Shown: positions 1-4,456 of the stretch, one piece after another
How the letters are laid out: the number at the start of each line of letters is the position of its first letter
How positions within the stretch are numbered: the first letter of the stretch is position 1
Source of the DNA: an uncultured Dorea sp.
GTDB taxonomy: Bacteria; Bacillota; Clostridia; Lachnospirales; Lachnospiraceae
Length of the DNA stretch: 5,189 bases
Assembly (NCBI GenBank): GCA_900543415.1
Contig: UQRE01000057.1
Span: forward strand, 1 to 5,189
Reading direction: 5' to 3'
Translations under genes and position numbers: made by a program
The notes under the pieces: generated by a model
What the model saw: only the letters and a program-made list of their open reading frames with translations
What the model was told of the DNA's origin: nothing
Database searches by the model: none

Positions 1-22
1 TTGTGCGGGCTATTTTCATTCA

Positions 23-46
23 AAAGTTCGACGAAAGTCGAACTTT
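23..46. repeat. Perfect 10-bp inverted repeat with GAAA loop
   Basis: AAAGTTCGAC (23-32) and GTCGAACTTT (37-46) are perfect reverse complements around a 4-base GAAA loop (TTTC on the minus strand). It lies about 15 bases beyond the terminator of the PadR operon. On the minus strand the stem ends in TTTT, so it may be a second, back-up terminator; it could equally be a protein-binding dyad of whatever lies left of the window. The dyad is certain, its function is not. Confidence 0.6.
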
Positions 47-59
47 CCTATAAAGTAAG

Positions 60-97
60 AAAACACCCTGCAAGATTTTTTCATCTTGCAGGGTGTC
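60..97 (-). terminator. Rho-independent terminator of the PadR operon
   Basis: A perfect 14-bp stem is formed by 63-76 and 83-96 (arm ACACCCTGCAAGAT) around a 6-base loop. On the minus strand it is followed by TTTTC. It lies about 20 bases after the stop codon of the 30-residue gene and so closes the three-gene operon. The same stem recurs at 1327-1359. Confidence 0.9.
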
Positions 98-115
98 GCT
101 TTAGACGGGTTAAGT

Positions 116-208
116 TTACTTCTTTTTATTAGACATCACTGAACAACTGACAGCTACAAATAATCCCAATAAAATCCACGGGAAAGCCGCTTCCCAAAAT
201 TCATACAT
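116..208 (-). CDS. Small single-pass membrane protein, 30 residues
   Basis: This short reading frame begins with ATG at 206-208 and ends with TAA at 116-118. A strong GAGGAG ribosome binding site (217-222) sits 8 bases upstream, better than chance for an intergenic frame. The product starts MYEFWEAAFPW, continues with a hydrophobic stretch at about residues 9-25 (ILLGLFVAVS), and ends in a basic SNKKK tail. That pattern fits a single transmembrane helix with the basic C-terminus probably in the cytoplasm. It starts 15 bases after the stop of the DUF2812 gene and is the last gene before the terminator, so it is the third cistron of the PadR operon. I do not recognise a named family. By inference it may be a partner or regulator of the neighbouring DUF2812 membrane protein. 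Confidence 0.75.
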   Translation of the reverse strand: MYEFWEAAFPWILLGLFVAVSCSVMSNKKK

Positions 209-223
209 ACAATTTTCTCCTCT

Positions 224-763
224 TTATTTCCTTGCATTTTTCTTATGGTTGTAATAGCTTTTAGCAAATTTTGTAAACACGATAATAGATAACAGTATTC
301 CTCCGCCTAAAAGCGCAGTAATAAAGTAACTATGAAGGTTCAACAGATTGTTAATAAATTGCGGAATTAGTATGCAAAAGAACAAGATAAGCAATGTAAT
401 CACTCTTCCTCTGAATACTCTTTCCATCATTTGAAGTCTGGAATCGTCATCACAGAAAATTTCTTCCTCACTATTTGTTTCTGACACGGGTTTGCGGAAG
501 TAACTGTATCCAACATAATCCTGTAGATATTCCCAACCACAATCGTTAAATAATTTGACATACTCTTCTTTGTTACGAAGTCCATCTTCGTTGTAATCAA
601 GTTGATAAATCACATCTTCAGGCGTGCACTTTTCAAAATGATAAACGCAGAAACCACCTATTTTTACGAATTTCCATCCTGACTTATGCATCATCCTGAG
701 ATAATCTTGTTCTTTTTCATATTCCGCTATTGTGAAATATTTGAATTGTTTCTTAGTTTCCAT
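224..763 (-). CDS. DUF2812 domain membrane protein
   Basis: This 179-residue protein has an N-terminal DUF2812-type domain at about residues 5-92. The aromatic pattern is typical: a helix ending in MHKSGWKF, a strand motif VYHFEKCTPEDVIYQLDY, then EYVKLFNDCGWEYL and a final YSYFRKP. An acidic linker (about 95-108) leads to two hydrophobic segments at about 121-141 and 146-166 and a basic tail. It is therefore a membrane protein with a soluble N-terminal domain, probably cytoplasmic. The function of DUF2812 is not established. Its ATG is one base after the TGA of the PadR gene, and its AGGAGG site (773-778) lies inside the end of padR, so translation of the two is probably coupled. Placement directly behind a PadR repressor is a recurring arrangement in Firmicutes (established knowledge) and suggests the regulator controls this gene. 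Confidence 0.85.
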   Translation of the reverse strand: METKKQFKYFTIAEYEKEQDYLRMMHKSGWKFVKIGGFCVYHFEKCTPEDVIYQLDYNEDGLRNKEEYVKLFNDCGWEYLQDYVGYSYFRKPVSETNSEEEIFCDDDSRLQMMERVFRGRVITLLILFFCILIPQFINNLLNLHSYFITALLGGGILLSIIVFTKFAKSYYNHKKNARK

Positions 764-764
764 T

Positions 765-1079
765 TCACATATCCTCCTGTATTATCTTATACAAGCGTTC
801 AATTCGTTTCAGTTCTGTCTGTAATACCTCTAACCCCAAATCCGTTATTTGATATATTTTTCGTTTATCTTCTTCACGGACAAAACGAATTACGTTGTCT
901 TTTTCCATTTTTGATAAGCTTCCATACATTGTCCCTGGAGCGAGCTTAACAGCACCTTCTGTTATCTTTTCAACCATTTGAACAATGCCATAACCGTGAT
1001 TAGGTTTTCGTAAACAGAATAATATGAAAAAAGCAGTTTCTGTCATAGGAACATATACTTTTTTAATATGCTTATCCAT
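765..1079 (-). CDS. PadR-family transcriptional repressor
   Basis: This 104-residue protein has the length of the short PadR class. The winged-helix domain covers most of it: helix 1 near residues 13-24, the hallmark HGYGI at 28-32, the recognition region LAPGTMYGSLSKMEKDNVI at 46-64, and a wing with REEDKRKIYQITDLG at 68-82. The final helix (about 83-103) would form the dimer interface. The start is ATG at 1077-1079 with AGGAGG at 1088-1093, 8 bases upstream. It is the first gene of a three-gene operon with the DUF2812 gene and the 30-residue gene. Two related dyads in its promoter are the obvious candidate operators, so it probably represses itself and the downstream genes. PadR proteins of this class often respond to drugs, phenolics or membrane stress; the inducer here cannot be read from sequence. 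Confidence 0.92.
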   Translation of the reverse strand: MDKHIKKVYVPMTETAFFILFCLRKPNHGYGIVQMVEKITEGAVKLAPGTMYGSLSKMEKDNVIRFVREEDKRKIYQITDLGLEVLQTELKRIERLYKIIQEDM

Positions 1080-1104
1080 AAGAACTACCTCCTATTAGTC
1101 TTGT

Positions 1105-1155
1105 GTGCGATACATCGCACTTCGATATACTCTTATTATATCGTACTGCGATATA
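1105..1155. promoter_or_regulatory. Tandem dyads, probable PadR operators
   Basis: Dyad 1 (1137-1155) has arms TATATCG and CGATATA around TACTG and lies in the -35/-10 spacer, reaching into the -10 box. Dyad 2 (1111-1129) has arms TACATCG and CGATATA around CACTT and covers the predicted start site. The two share spacing and most bases, and their centres are 26 bp apart. A third overlapping perfect palindrome, GTGCGAT with ATCGCAC (1105-1111 and 1114-1120), adds another ATCG/CGAT half-site. The position over the promoter fits repression, and assignment to the adjacent PadR protein is inference from location. Confidence 0.75.
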
Positions 1156-1163
1156 TAAGTCAA
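1135..1163 (-). promoter_or_regulatory. Sigma-A promoter of the PadR operon
   Basis: On the minus strand, TTGACT (1158-1163) and TATAAT (1135-1140) are separated by exactly 17 bp. The predicted start is near 1128, giving a leader of about 48 bases before the PadR start codon. Confidence 0.88.
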
Positions 1164-1326
1164 TAGGTTTGAGCGTTTTAATATGGAAATGCGAGAATAT
1201 AGGTAATGCTTGAAATGCCAAAAACAGGGCAGATAATAAAAAACCATTACCACCCGAAAATCAGTCTTAAAAACCTTTGCATAACAGTAATTTTGGCATC
1301 CCAAAATATTACATACGAGCATAAAA
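1164..1326. other. Intergenic stretch, nothing recognisable
   Basis: Between the PadR promoter and the terminator at 1327-1359 I see no gene with a ribosome binding site, no strong hairpin and no recognisable protein similarity in any frame. A 91-codon open frame on the minus strand spans it but also runs through the terminator and the PadR promoter. Confidence 0.5.
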
Positions 1327-1359
1327 ACACCCTGCAAGATTTTTTGTCTTGCAGGGTGT
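1324..1359 (-). terminator. Rho-independent terminator, second copy
   Basis: A perfect 13-bp stem is formed by 1327-1339 and 1347-1359 (arm ACACCCTGCAAGA) around a 7-base loop, followed on the minus strand by TTTTTAT. It would end transcription coming from the pseudogene side and insulate the PadR promoter. The first 22 bases (1324-1345) are identical to 60-81. Confidence 0.88.
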
Positions 1360-1378
1360 AATATATGCAATCCAAACT

Positions 1379-1404
1379 CAACAGAAACCTGAAATTTTCT
1401 GTTG
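1379..1404 (-). terminator. Weak hairpin after the pseudogene
   Basis: CAACAGAAA (1379-1387) and TTTCTGTTG (1396-1404) form a 9-bp stem with an 8-base loop just after the original stop of the pseudogene. No T-run follows on the minus strand, so it is at best a weak terminator or an mRNA 3' end stem ahead of the stronger one at 1327-1359. Confidence 0.4.
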
Positions 1405-1405
1405 C

Positions 1406-1650
1406 TTAATAATCAAGCAATCCGCCATAATCGTTCCAATCACCAAACATTTTCCTGCTTCTGACTGCTCAATTAATTTTTCCAAGCATATATCAAAAAC
1501 AGCTCTATCCTTCTTCTTATCACGCTGAATAGAGTCAATTCTTACTCTCTGATATAATTTGGGGAAAGTCTTGAAATTTTCCCACGCAACCGGATTATCA
1601 TTAAATGCCTAATATATCTCTGAATCAATCATAAATCCTTCACATTTAAA
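1406..1650 (-). pseudogene. Decayed C-terminal fragment, YdeI/OmdA-like
   Basis: Reading the minus strand from about 1650, the frame gives FKCEGFMIDSEIY, then TAG (1609-1611), then AFNDNPVAWENFKTFPKLYQ, RVRIDSIQRDKKKDRA and VFDICLEKLIEQSEAGK. Near 1450-1453 one base is missing in an A-run. The following frame then gives MFGDWNDYGGLLDY and TAA (1406-1408). The layout of NPVAWENF, a helix with RVRIDSIQ, then a basic helix ending near EAGK resembles the C-terminal domain of YdeI/OmdA-type proteins; this family call is from memory and tentative. The N-terminal part is missing: the frame runs upstream into the Hsp20 terminator. With a premature stop, a frameshift and a truncated 5' end it cannot make the full product. 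The downstream hairpins look like its old 3' end. Confidence 0.65.
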
Positions 1651-1677
1651 TATCCCGGAGTATGGTACTCCGGGATA
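1651..1677 (-). terminator. Hsp20 terminator hairpin
   Basis: TATCCCGGAGTA (1651-1662) and TACTCCGGGATA (1666-1677) form a perfect 12-bp stem with a 3-base loop, 36 bases after the Hsp20 stop. The following T-run on the minus strand is short (TTTAAA), so termination efficiency is uncertain, but the stem is strong. Confidence 0.75.
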
Positions 1678-1713
1678 AAATCAGTTTTCTATAATCTATT
1701 TGAAGAAGGACCT

Positions 1714-2190
1714 TTATCCTTCGATGGCAATATACTTTTTGTCCTCTATCTGAGCTTTCCTTTCTTCTGGTTTTGGAATGGACAATTTCAAGACACCGCT
1801 TTCATATTTAGCATGAATATCTTCCTGCTTGATATCCTCGCCCACATAGAAAGATCTGCTCATACTGCCTGCATAACGTTCACGACGAACAAATTTTCCT
1901 GTCTTTTCTTCCTTCTCCTCTTTGTCCAGACCTTTCGTTGCACTAATCAACAGATATCCGTTTTTCAGTTCCAAAGAAAGCTCTTCTTTTTTGAATCCCG
2001 GAAGATCAATGTCTACTTCATAGCGATCTTCCTGTTCTTTCACATCTGTTTTCATCATGTTTGCTGCATGGCGTCCATACAGTTTTTTCTGTGCCTTCTT
2101 CATTTCTCGATCATCGAATACCGGAAAATCAAAGAAATCATCAAAGAATTCGTCAAATAAATTTTCTCCAAAAATACCAGGTGTTAACAT
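1714..2190 (-). CDS. hsp20: Small heat-shock protein Hsp20 (alpha-crystallin)
   Basis: This is an ATP-independent holdase chaperone that binds unfolding proteins in the cytoplasm as large oligomers. Counting from the upstream ATG at 2196, the open frame has 160 codons. I choose the third-codon ATG at 2188-2190 (158 residues) because AGGAG (2199-2203) is 8 bases from it but only 2 from the first ATG. The N-terminus MLTPGIFGENLF is followed by a very Phe/Asp-rich stretch. The alpha-crystallin domain spans about residues 46-140, with DIDLPGFKKEELSLEL near its start and the conserved YESGVLKLSIPKP at its end. The C-terminal tail carries an I-A-I motif (KYIAIEG) that in this family docks onto neighbouring dimers. 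The gene is monocistronic, with a CIRCE-covered promoter upstream and a terminator downstream. Length and domain order are normal for the family. Confidence 0.95.
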   Translation of the reverse strand: MLTPGIFGENLFDEFFDDFFDFPVFDDREMKKAQKKLYGRHAANMMKTDVKEQEDRYEVDIDLPGFKKEELSLELKNGYLLISATKGLDKEEKEEKTGKFVRRERYAGSMSRSFYVGEDIKQEDIHAKYESGVLKLSIPKPEERKAQIEDKKYIAIEG

Positions 2191-2204
2191 AATCATCGCT
2201 CCTT

Positions 2205-2225
2205 TTTCAAAATAGTTTTTTGAAA
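2205..2225 (-). promoter_or_regulatory. 5' UTR hairpin beside the hsp20 ribosome site
   Basis: TTTCAAAA and TTTTGAAA form a perfect 8-bp AT-rich stem with a 5-base loop in the hsp20 leader. On the mRNA it ends one base before AAGGAG. It does not cover the ribosome site directly. It could be a weak temperature-sensitive structure or a spacer; that is inference. Confidence 0.4.
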
Positions 2226-2286
2226 CTGGGGATGTTTAGGAAGAATCATGAACTTGCGCTTCTTTCTTTCTCCTGTTTCTAATTAT

Positions 2287-2315
2287 GTTATATCACCATT
2301 GTTAGCACTCGTCAA
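2287..2315 (-). promoter_or_regulatory. Sigma-A promoter of hsp20
   Basis: On the minus strand, TTGACG (2310-2315) and TATAAC (2287-2292) are 17 bp apart. The predicted start is near 2280, which gives an unusually long leader of about 90 bases. The -35 box lies within the CIRCE element. Confidence 0.8.
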
Positions 2316-2328
2316 TAGCGAGTGCTAT
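2302..2328. promoter_or_regulatory. CIRCE operator (HrcA site)
   Basis: TTAGCACTC (2302-2310), a 9-base spacer and GAGTGCTAT (2320-2328) match the CIRCE consensus, in which the arms are TTAGCACTC and GAGTGCTAA separated by 9 bases. Only the last base differs. The element overlaps the -35 box, so bound HrcA would block RNA polymerase until heat stress releases it. This places hsp20 in the HrcA regulon. Confidence 0.93.
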
Positions 2329-2425
2329 TTTTCTGTAAACTTTTTGTGTCTTTATAAAATCCTACGTTTTTTTGTTAGCTTCAATAATGTTCACATTTAC
2401 CTCACTAAACTTCAAATCGCCTGTT

Positions 2426-2454
2426 ACTTTCAAACACACTGGAAGCCTGAAAGT
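2426..2454 (-). terminator. Weak inverted repeat after the HEAT-repeat gene
   Basis: ACTTTCA (2426-2432) and TGAAAGT (2448-2454) form a 7-bp stem with a 15-base loop, 9 bases beyond the stop of the HEAT-repeat gene. There is no T-run on the minus strand, so this is a poor terminator candidate. No better one is visible before the hsp20 promoter. Confidence 0.25.
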
Positions 2455-2463
2455 TTACTTTGC

Positions 2464-2907
2464 TTATAAGTCAGAGGCTATCAGTATTTTTTCTGTTTCT
2501 GCCATATCCCTTTCAATCAATGGACGCATACTATCTTTATATTTCGATAAATCTGCCTCATGCAAACATAATAGTATTCTCGGAATGTATTGTGGCTTTG
2601 CTACCCCAACCTGTGCAAGAGCTTTTATGCAGTGTCTTGCTGTAATCGGTTTCTCATCCGTAACGTGTACAAGATAATCTGATATTATCGCATCAAAACG
2701 ATTCTCATCATCCCATTGTGCGTTAGCAGCAAGTATATACAACACACGATTTCTTACTAATGACTTTGGATGGTTAAGCAACGAAGCAAAATCATCAAAG
2801 TATTCATACCATTCGTCAGTATCCTTACTTTCTGAAATAATTTTATCAGTAATGGCACAAGCGTACTCATCATTCTTTGCTGTCAACTTTGCAATTATGT
2901 CCTGCAT
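2464..2907 (-). CDS. Small HEAT-repeat-like protein
   Basis: This 147-residue protein is all-helical in appearance, with no signal peptide, membrane segment or Cys/His metal site. Repeated helix pairs are visible: FASLLNHPKSLVRNRVLYIL (about 40-59), then YLVHVTDEKPITARHCIKAL (about 78-97), then a third around ADLSKYKDSMRPLIERDM (about 118-135). Each has the D/N-x-P...R spacing typical of HEAT/ARM repeats, which usually serve as protein-binding scaffolds. Similar clostridial proteins have carried the label SufBD protein, but nothing here resembles the SufB or SufD beta-helix, so I would not use that name. The ATG at 2905-2907 follows GGAGGTGA (2914-2921). It lies 73 bases after the acetyltransferase, with a hairpin in the gap, and is probably co-transcribed with it. 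Its binding partner is unknown. Confidence 0.75.
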   Translation of the reverse strand: MQDIIAKLTAKNDEYACAITDKIISESKDTDEWYEYFDDFASLLNHPKSLVRNRVLYILAANAQWDDENRFDAIISDYLVHVTDEKPITARHCIKALAQVGVAKPQYIPRILLCLHEADLSKYKDSMRPLIERDMAETEKILIASDL

Positions 2908-2939
2908 TAAGACTCACCTCCCAATTAAAATCTTCATTC

Positions 2940-2964
2940 CTGATGGGGCATAACGCCCCACCAG
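2940..2964 (-). other. Intercistronic hairpin between acetyltransferase and HEAT gene
   Basis: In the minus-strand RNA CTGGTGGGGC pairs with GCCCCATCAG (10 bp, one G-U) around a GTTAT loop. No T-run follows on the minus strand. It could be a partial terminator or an mRNA-stabilising stem that lowers expression of the second gene. On the plus strand the stem has an A-C mismatch but is followed by TTTTGTTT. Confidence 0.55.
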
Positions 2965-2980
2965 TTTTGTTTGGATTAGT

Positions 2981-3607
2981 TTACGCAAGTTGTCCAAGTA
3001 ATTTTAATTTCTCTTTGTACGGAAATTGCTTATCAAACTCCTCAGTTTCTGCTTCATCCACAAAATATCCTTTTGGAGTCGCATACTCACCTGTAACTCC
3101 ATCCAAATATCCCGGAACCAGTTCTTTGCACAGGAAAAAAGACGCATCTGCATCCTCTGGCAATCCGTGGTAACGAATCCCATATTCAGACGCATAAGTA
3201 AATCCGCTCTTTCCGTAAAAATCAATATTACCTTCAAAACACAATGCTCCTGCACCCATTTGCTTTGCCTTTTCGATAGAATAATCCAACAAAATCTTAC
3301 CATATCCCTTGCGTTTTAAATCATTTGCAATGCAAATTGGTCCCATTGTCATAATCGGAATATGTCTGCCATCGTCTGCACAAATCACTGCTTTTACAAA
3401 GATGTTTTGTCCTATGATTCTGCCGTCTTTCTCCATGACAAAATCCAGCTCCGGAACAAAATCTTTATCCTTTCGCAAACAGTGAAGCACATAATGCTCC
3501 AAACATCCCGGACGATATACATTCCAAAAAGATTCTCTTACCAGATATTCTACCTCTGCATGGTCTGCAGGTGTTTCCAAACGTATTAAATAGTCATTTT
3601 TATTCAT
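2981..3607 (-). CDS. GNAT family N-acetyltransferase (YhbS-like)
   Basis: This 208-residue protein probably transfers the acetyl group of acetyl-CoA to an amine; the substrate is unknown. The fold can be followed in order: N-terminal strand and helix YLIRLETPADHAEVEYLVRE (6-25), strands DFVMEKDGRIIGQNIF (55-70) and IPIMTMGPICIA (83-94), then the acetyl-CoA pyrophosphate-binding motif LKRKGYGKILLDYSIEKA (97-114) with R/K-x-G-Y-G-K. Next come ALCFEGNIDFYGKSGF (121-136), the family's late strand and Y-x-x-x-G-F signature. About 70 further residues follow, longer than a minimal GNAT but usual for the COG3153/YhbS-like group. The start is ATG at 3605-3607 with AGGAGG at 3616-3621, 8 bases upstream. 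It is probably the first gene of an operon with the HEAT-repeat gene. Its leader carries an unusual set of competing hairpins. Confidence 0.9.
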   Translation of the reverse strand: MNKNDYLIRLETPADHAEVEYLVRESFWNVYRPGCLEHYVLHCLRKDKDFVPELDFVMEKDGRIIGQNIFVKAVICADDGRHIPIMTMGPICIANDLKRKGYGKILLDYSIEKAKQMGAGALCFEGNIDFYGKSGFTYASEYGIRYHGLPEDADASFFLCKELVPGYLDGVTGEYATPKGYFVDEAETEEFDKQFPYKEKLKLLGQLA

Positions 3608-3615
3608 TATTTTTT

Positions 3616-3684
3616 CCTCCTGATGATTGTTGACTGCAATACTGGGAGGTTACGATTTGATTGTTATTCATAACCTCCCGGTTA
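3616..3684 (-). promoter_or_regulatory. Structured leader with competing hairpins
   Basis: On the minus-strand RNA four segments follow one another. Segment 1 is TAACC (3680-3684), segment 2 GGGAGGTTA (3671-3679), segment 3 TAACCTCCC (3644-3652) and segment 4 the acetyltransferase ribosome site AGGAGG (3616-3621). Segments 1 and 2 can pair (5 bp, GGGA loop), 2 and 3 pair perfectly (9 bp, 18-base loop), and the CCTCC of 3 can pair with the GGAGG of 4. This is the layout of a translation attenuator, but the 3:4 pairing is only 5 bp, so the role is inferred. Confidence 0.45.
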
Positions 3685-3717
3685 CGCTACAATCTCCAAG
3701 GTGTTGTTTTTTCTCAA
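3682..3717 (-). CDS. Possible 11-codon leader peptide
   Basis: A TTG start (3715-3717) lies 8 bases after AGGAG (3726-3730) and opens a frame reading MRKNNTLEIVA, ending with TAA (3682-3684). The stop codon lies in segment 1 of the competing-hairpin leader, the position expected for a regulatory leader peptide. The start is non-ATG and the frame is short, so it may be fortuitous. No near-consensus promoter is visible just upstream. Confidence 0.25.
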   Translation of the reverse strand: MRKNNTLEIVA

Positions 3718-3826
3718 ACAGCAATCTCCTTAAATATAATATTTATAATCAAGCCTTTCGGCAGGATTAACAAAAGTGAAAATTCAAATAATCACGTGCT
3801 TTCAAGCGCTCAACAATCGCCTTTGA

Positions 3827-4033
3827 TTAAAAATAAAATAGTTCTTCAAATTTTTTATCTAAAGCAATACACAGAACCAGCGCTAATTTAGCTGTAGGGT
3901 TGAACTGTCCCGTTTCAATAGAGCTGATTGTATTACGTGATACACCAACCATTTCTGCTAGTTGATTTTGTGATAACTTTCGTTCTGTTCGTGCTTCCTT
4001 GAGATGATTTTTTAATATGAGCTTATCGTCCAA
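3827..4033 (-). CDS. Cro/C1-type HTH regulator (Xre family)
   Basis: This 68-residue protein is little more than one helix-turn-helix domain. LKEARTERKLSQNQLAEMVG (11-30) gives helices 1 and 2, and VSRNTISSIETGQFNPTAKL (31-50) the recognition helix and its follow-on. The C-terminal ALDKKFEELFYF matches the end of the short Xre proteins of Firmicutes. The start is TTG at 4031-4033; no ATG or GTG is in frame upstream. A GGCGGTGAT site (4037-4045), one base off the ideal GGAGGTGAT, precedes it. It begins 12 bases after the stop of the DUF6442-type gene, so the two form one operon, and it probably binds the promoter at 4428-4456. No convincing terminator follows, so read-through into the acetyltransferase leader is possible. 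Confidence 0.9.
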   Translation of the reverse strand: MDDKLILKNHLKEARTERKLSQNQLAEMVGVSRNTISSIETGQFNPTAKLALVLCIALDKKFEELFYF

Positions 4034-4045
4034 ATCATCACCGCC

Positions 4046-4381
4046 TTATAAGATCGTAGATGACACAATCAAATTATAGATGTGTGACCCAGAACTTGCG
4101 GCTACAAGTATCGTATAGGCGATTGCCATCACAAGCTCGTGTTTACGGCAAAGTTTTATATACTTCACCCAGAATGTTGTCATGTTTGTGCTGAAAACAA
4201 GCGCCCATATGCCCCAATTCATGCCACCGCCGACAATTATCTGTACGACAAAGAAGATTGTCGCCAGAACCATCATTACTATGACTGAACTTGAACTCGC
4301 TTGCTTCAAAATCTCTTGTTCAAAGATGTCCTTATTCTTATTTTCTGCTCTGCTTTTCTCCAATATTTCTTCCTTTTTCAT
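4046..4381 (-). CDS. DUF6442-type small membrane protein
   Basis: I place the start at ATG 4379-4381 (111 residues, MKKEEILEKSRAENKNKD...), because GGAGG (4389-4393) lies 7 bases before it. The frame is open back to 4456, but those codons overlap the promoter and a leader hairpin. A charged N-terminus of about 28 residues, rich in Lys and Glu, is followed by three hydrophobic segments at about 32-50, 53-70 and 84-108. The short basic loop YIKLCRKHE lies between the second and third. This is the layout of the DUF6442 family, whose function is unknown. It is the first gene of a two-gene operon with the small Xre-type regulator, a common pairing in Firmicutes in which the regulator controls both genes (family knowledge and inference). 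Confidence 0.82.
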   Translation of the reverse strand: MKKEEILEKSRAENKNKDIFEQEILKQASSSSVIVMMVLATIFFVVQIIVGGGMNWGIWALVFSTNMTTFWVKYIKLCRKHELVMAIAYTILVAASSGSHIYNLIVSSTIL

Positions 4382-4402
4382 AGAAAAACCTCCAAATAGA
4401 AT

Positions 4403-4420
4403 CGCCAAGTTTTCTTGGCG
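4403..4420 (-). promoter_or_regulatory. 5'-end mRNA stem-loop
   Basis: CGCCAAG (4403-4409) and CTTGGCG (4414-4420) form a perfect 7-bp stem with a 4-base loop. It begins within a base or two of the predicted transcription start near 4421, so it would cap the 5' end of the DUF6442/Xre mRNA. Such stems commonly protect a transcript from 5'-end decay; that role is inference. Confidence 0.6.
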
Positions 4421-4427
4421 CTTTTTC

Positions 4428-4456
4428 ATTATAGTGCTGCCAGGTACACTTGTCAA
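4428..4456 (-). promoter_or_regulatory. Consensus sigma-A promoter of DUF6442/Xre operon
   Basis: TTGACA (4451-4456) and TATAAT (4428-4433) are both perfect and 17 bp apart. A second TTGACA lies 13 bases upstream at 4464-4469, but no -10 box is correctly placed for it. Between the boxes, AGTG and CACT (4433-4450) bracket a partly symmetric CCTGG core. This is a candidate operator for the small Xre-type regulator and would allow tight autorepression of a strong promoter. Confidence 0.9.

Noticed and set aside
23..46. LexA-type SOS box in the GTTCGAC dyad
   Set aside because: The Firmicute LexA site has GAAC followed by four bases and GTTC; here the order is GTTC then GAAC, so it does not fit.
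1095..1370. Open frame of 91 codons on the minus strand
   Set aside because: It overlaps the terminator at 1327-1359 and the PadR promoter and operators, has no ribosome site and resembles no family I know.
2248..2677. Overlapping plus-strand open frames around the hsp20 promoter and the HEAT-repeat gene
   Set aside because: They lie over the CIRCE promoter or antisense to a well-supported gene and lack ribosome sites.
3600..3671. A 23-codon frame from ATG at 3669-3671 overlapping the start of the acetyltransferase
   Set aside because: Its only GGGAGG is 2 bases from the ATG, too close for initiation, and the Asn/Gln/Ser-rich product looks like translated leader sequence.
3753..3762. GCCGAAAGGC mini-hairpin as terminator of the Xre operon
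   Set aside because: The stem is only 3 bp and lacks a proper T-run, so it is not a credible terminator.
4382..4456. Upstream extension of the DUF6442-type gene by 25 codons
   Set aside because: The extension covers the -10 box, the predicted start site and the leader stem, and has no ribosome site; the ATG at 4379-4381 has one.
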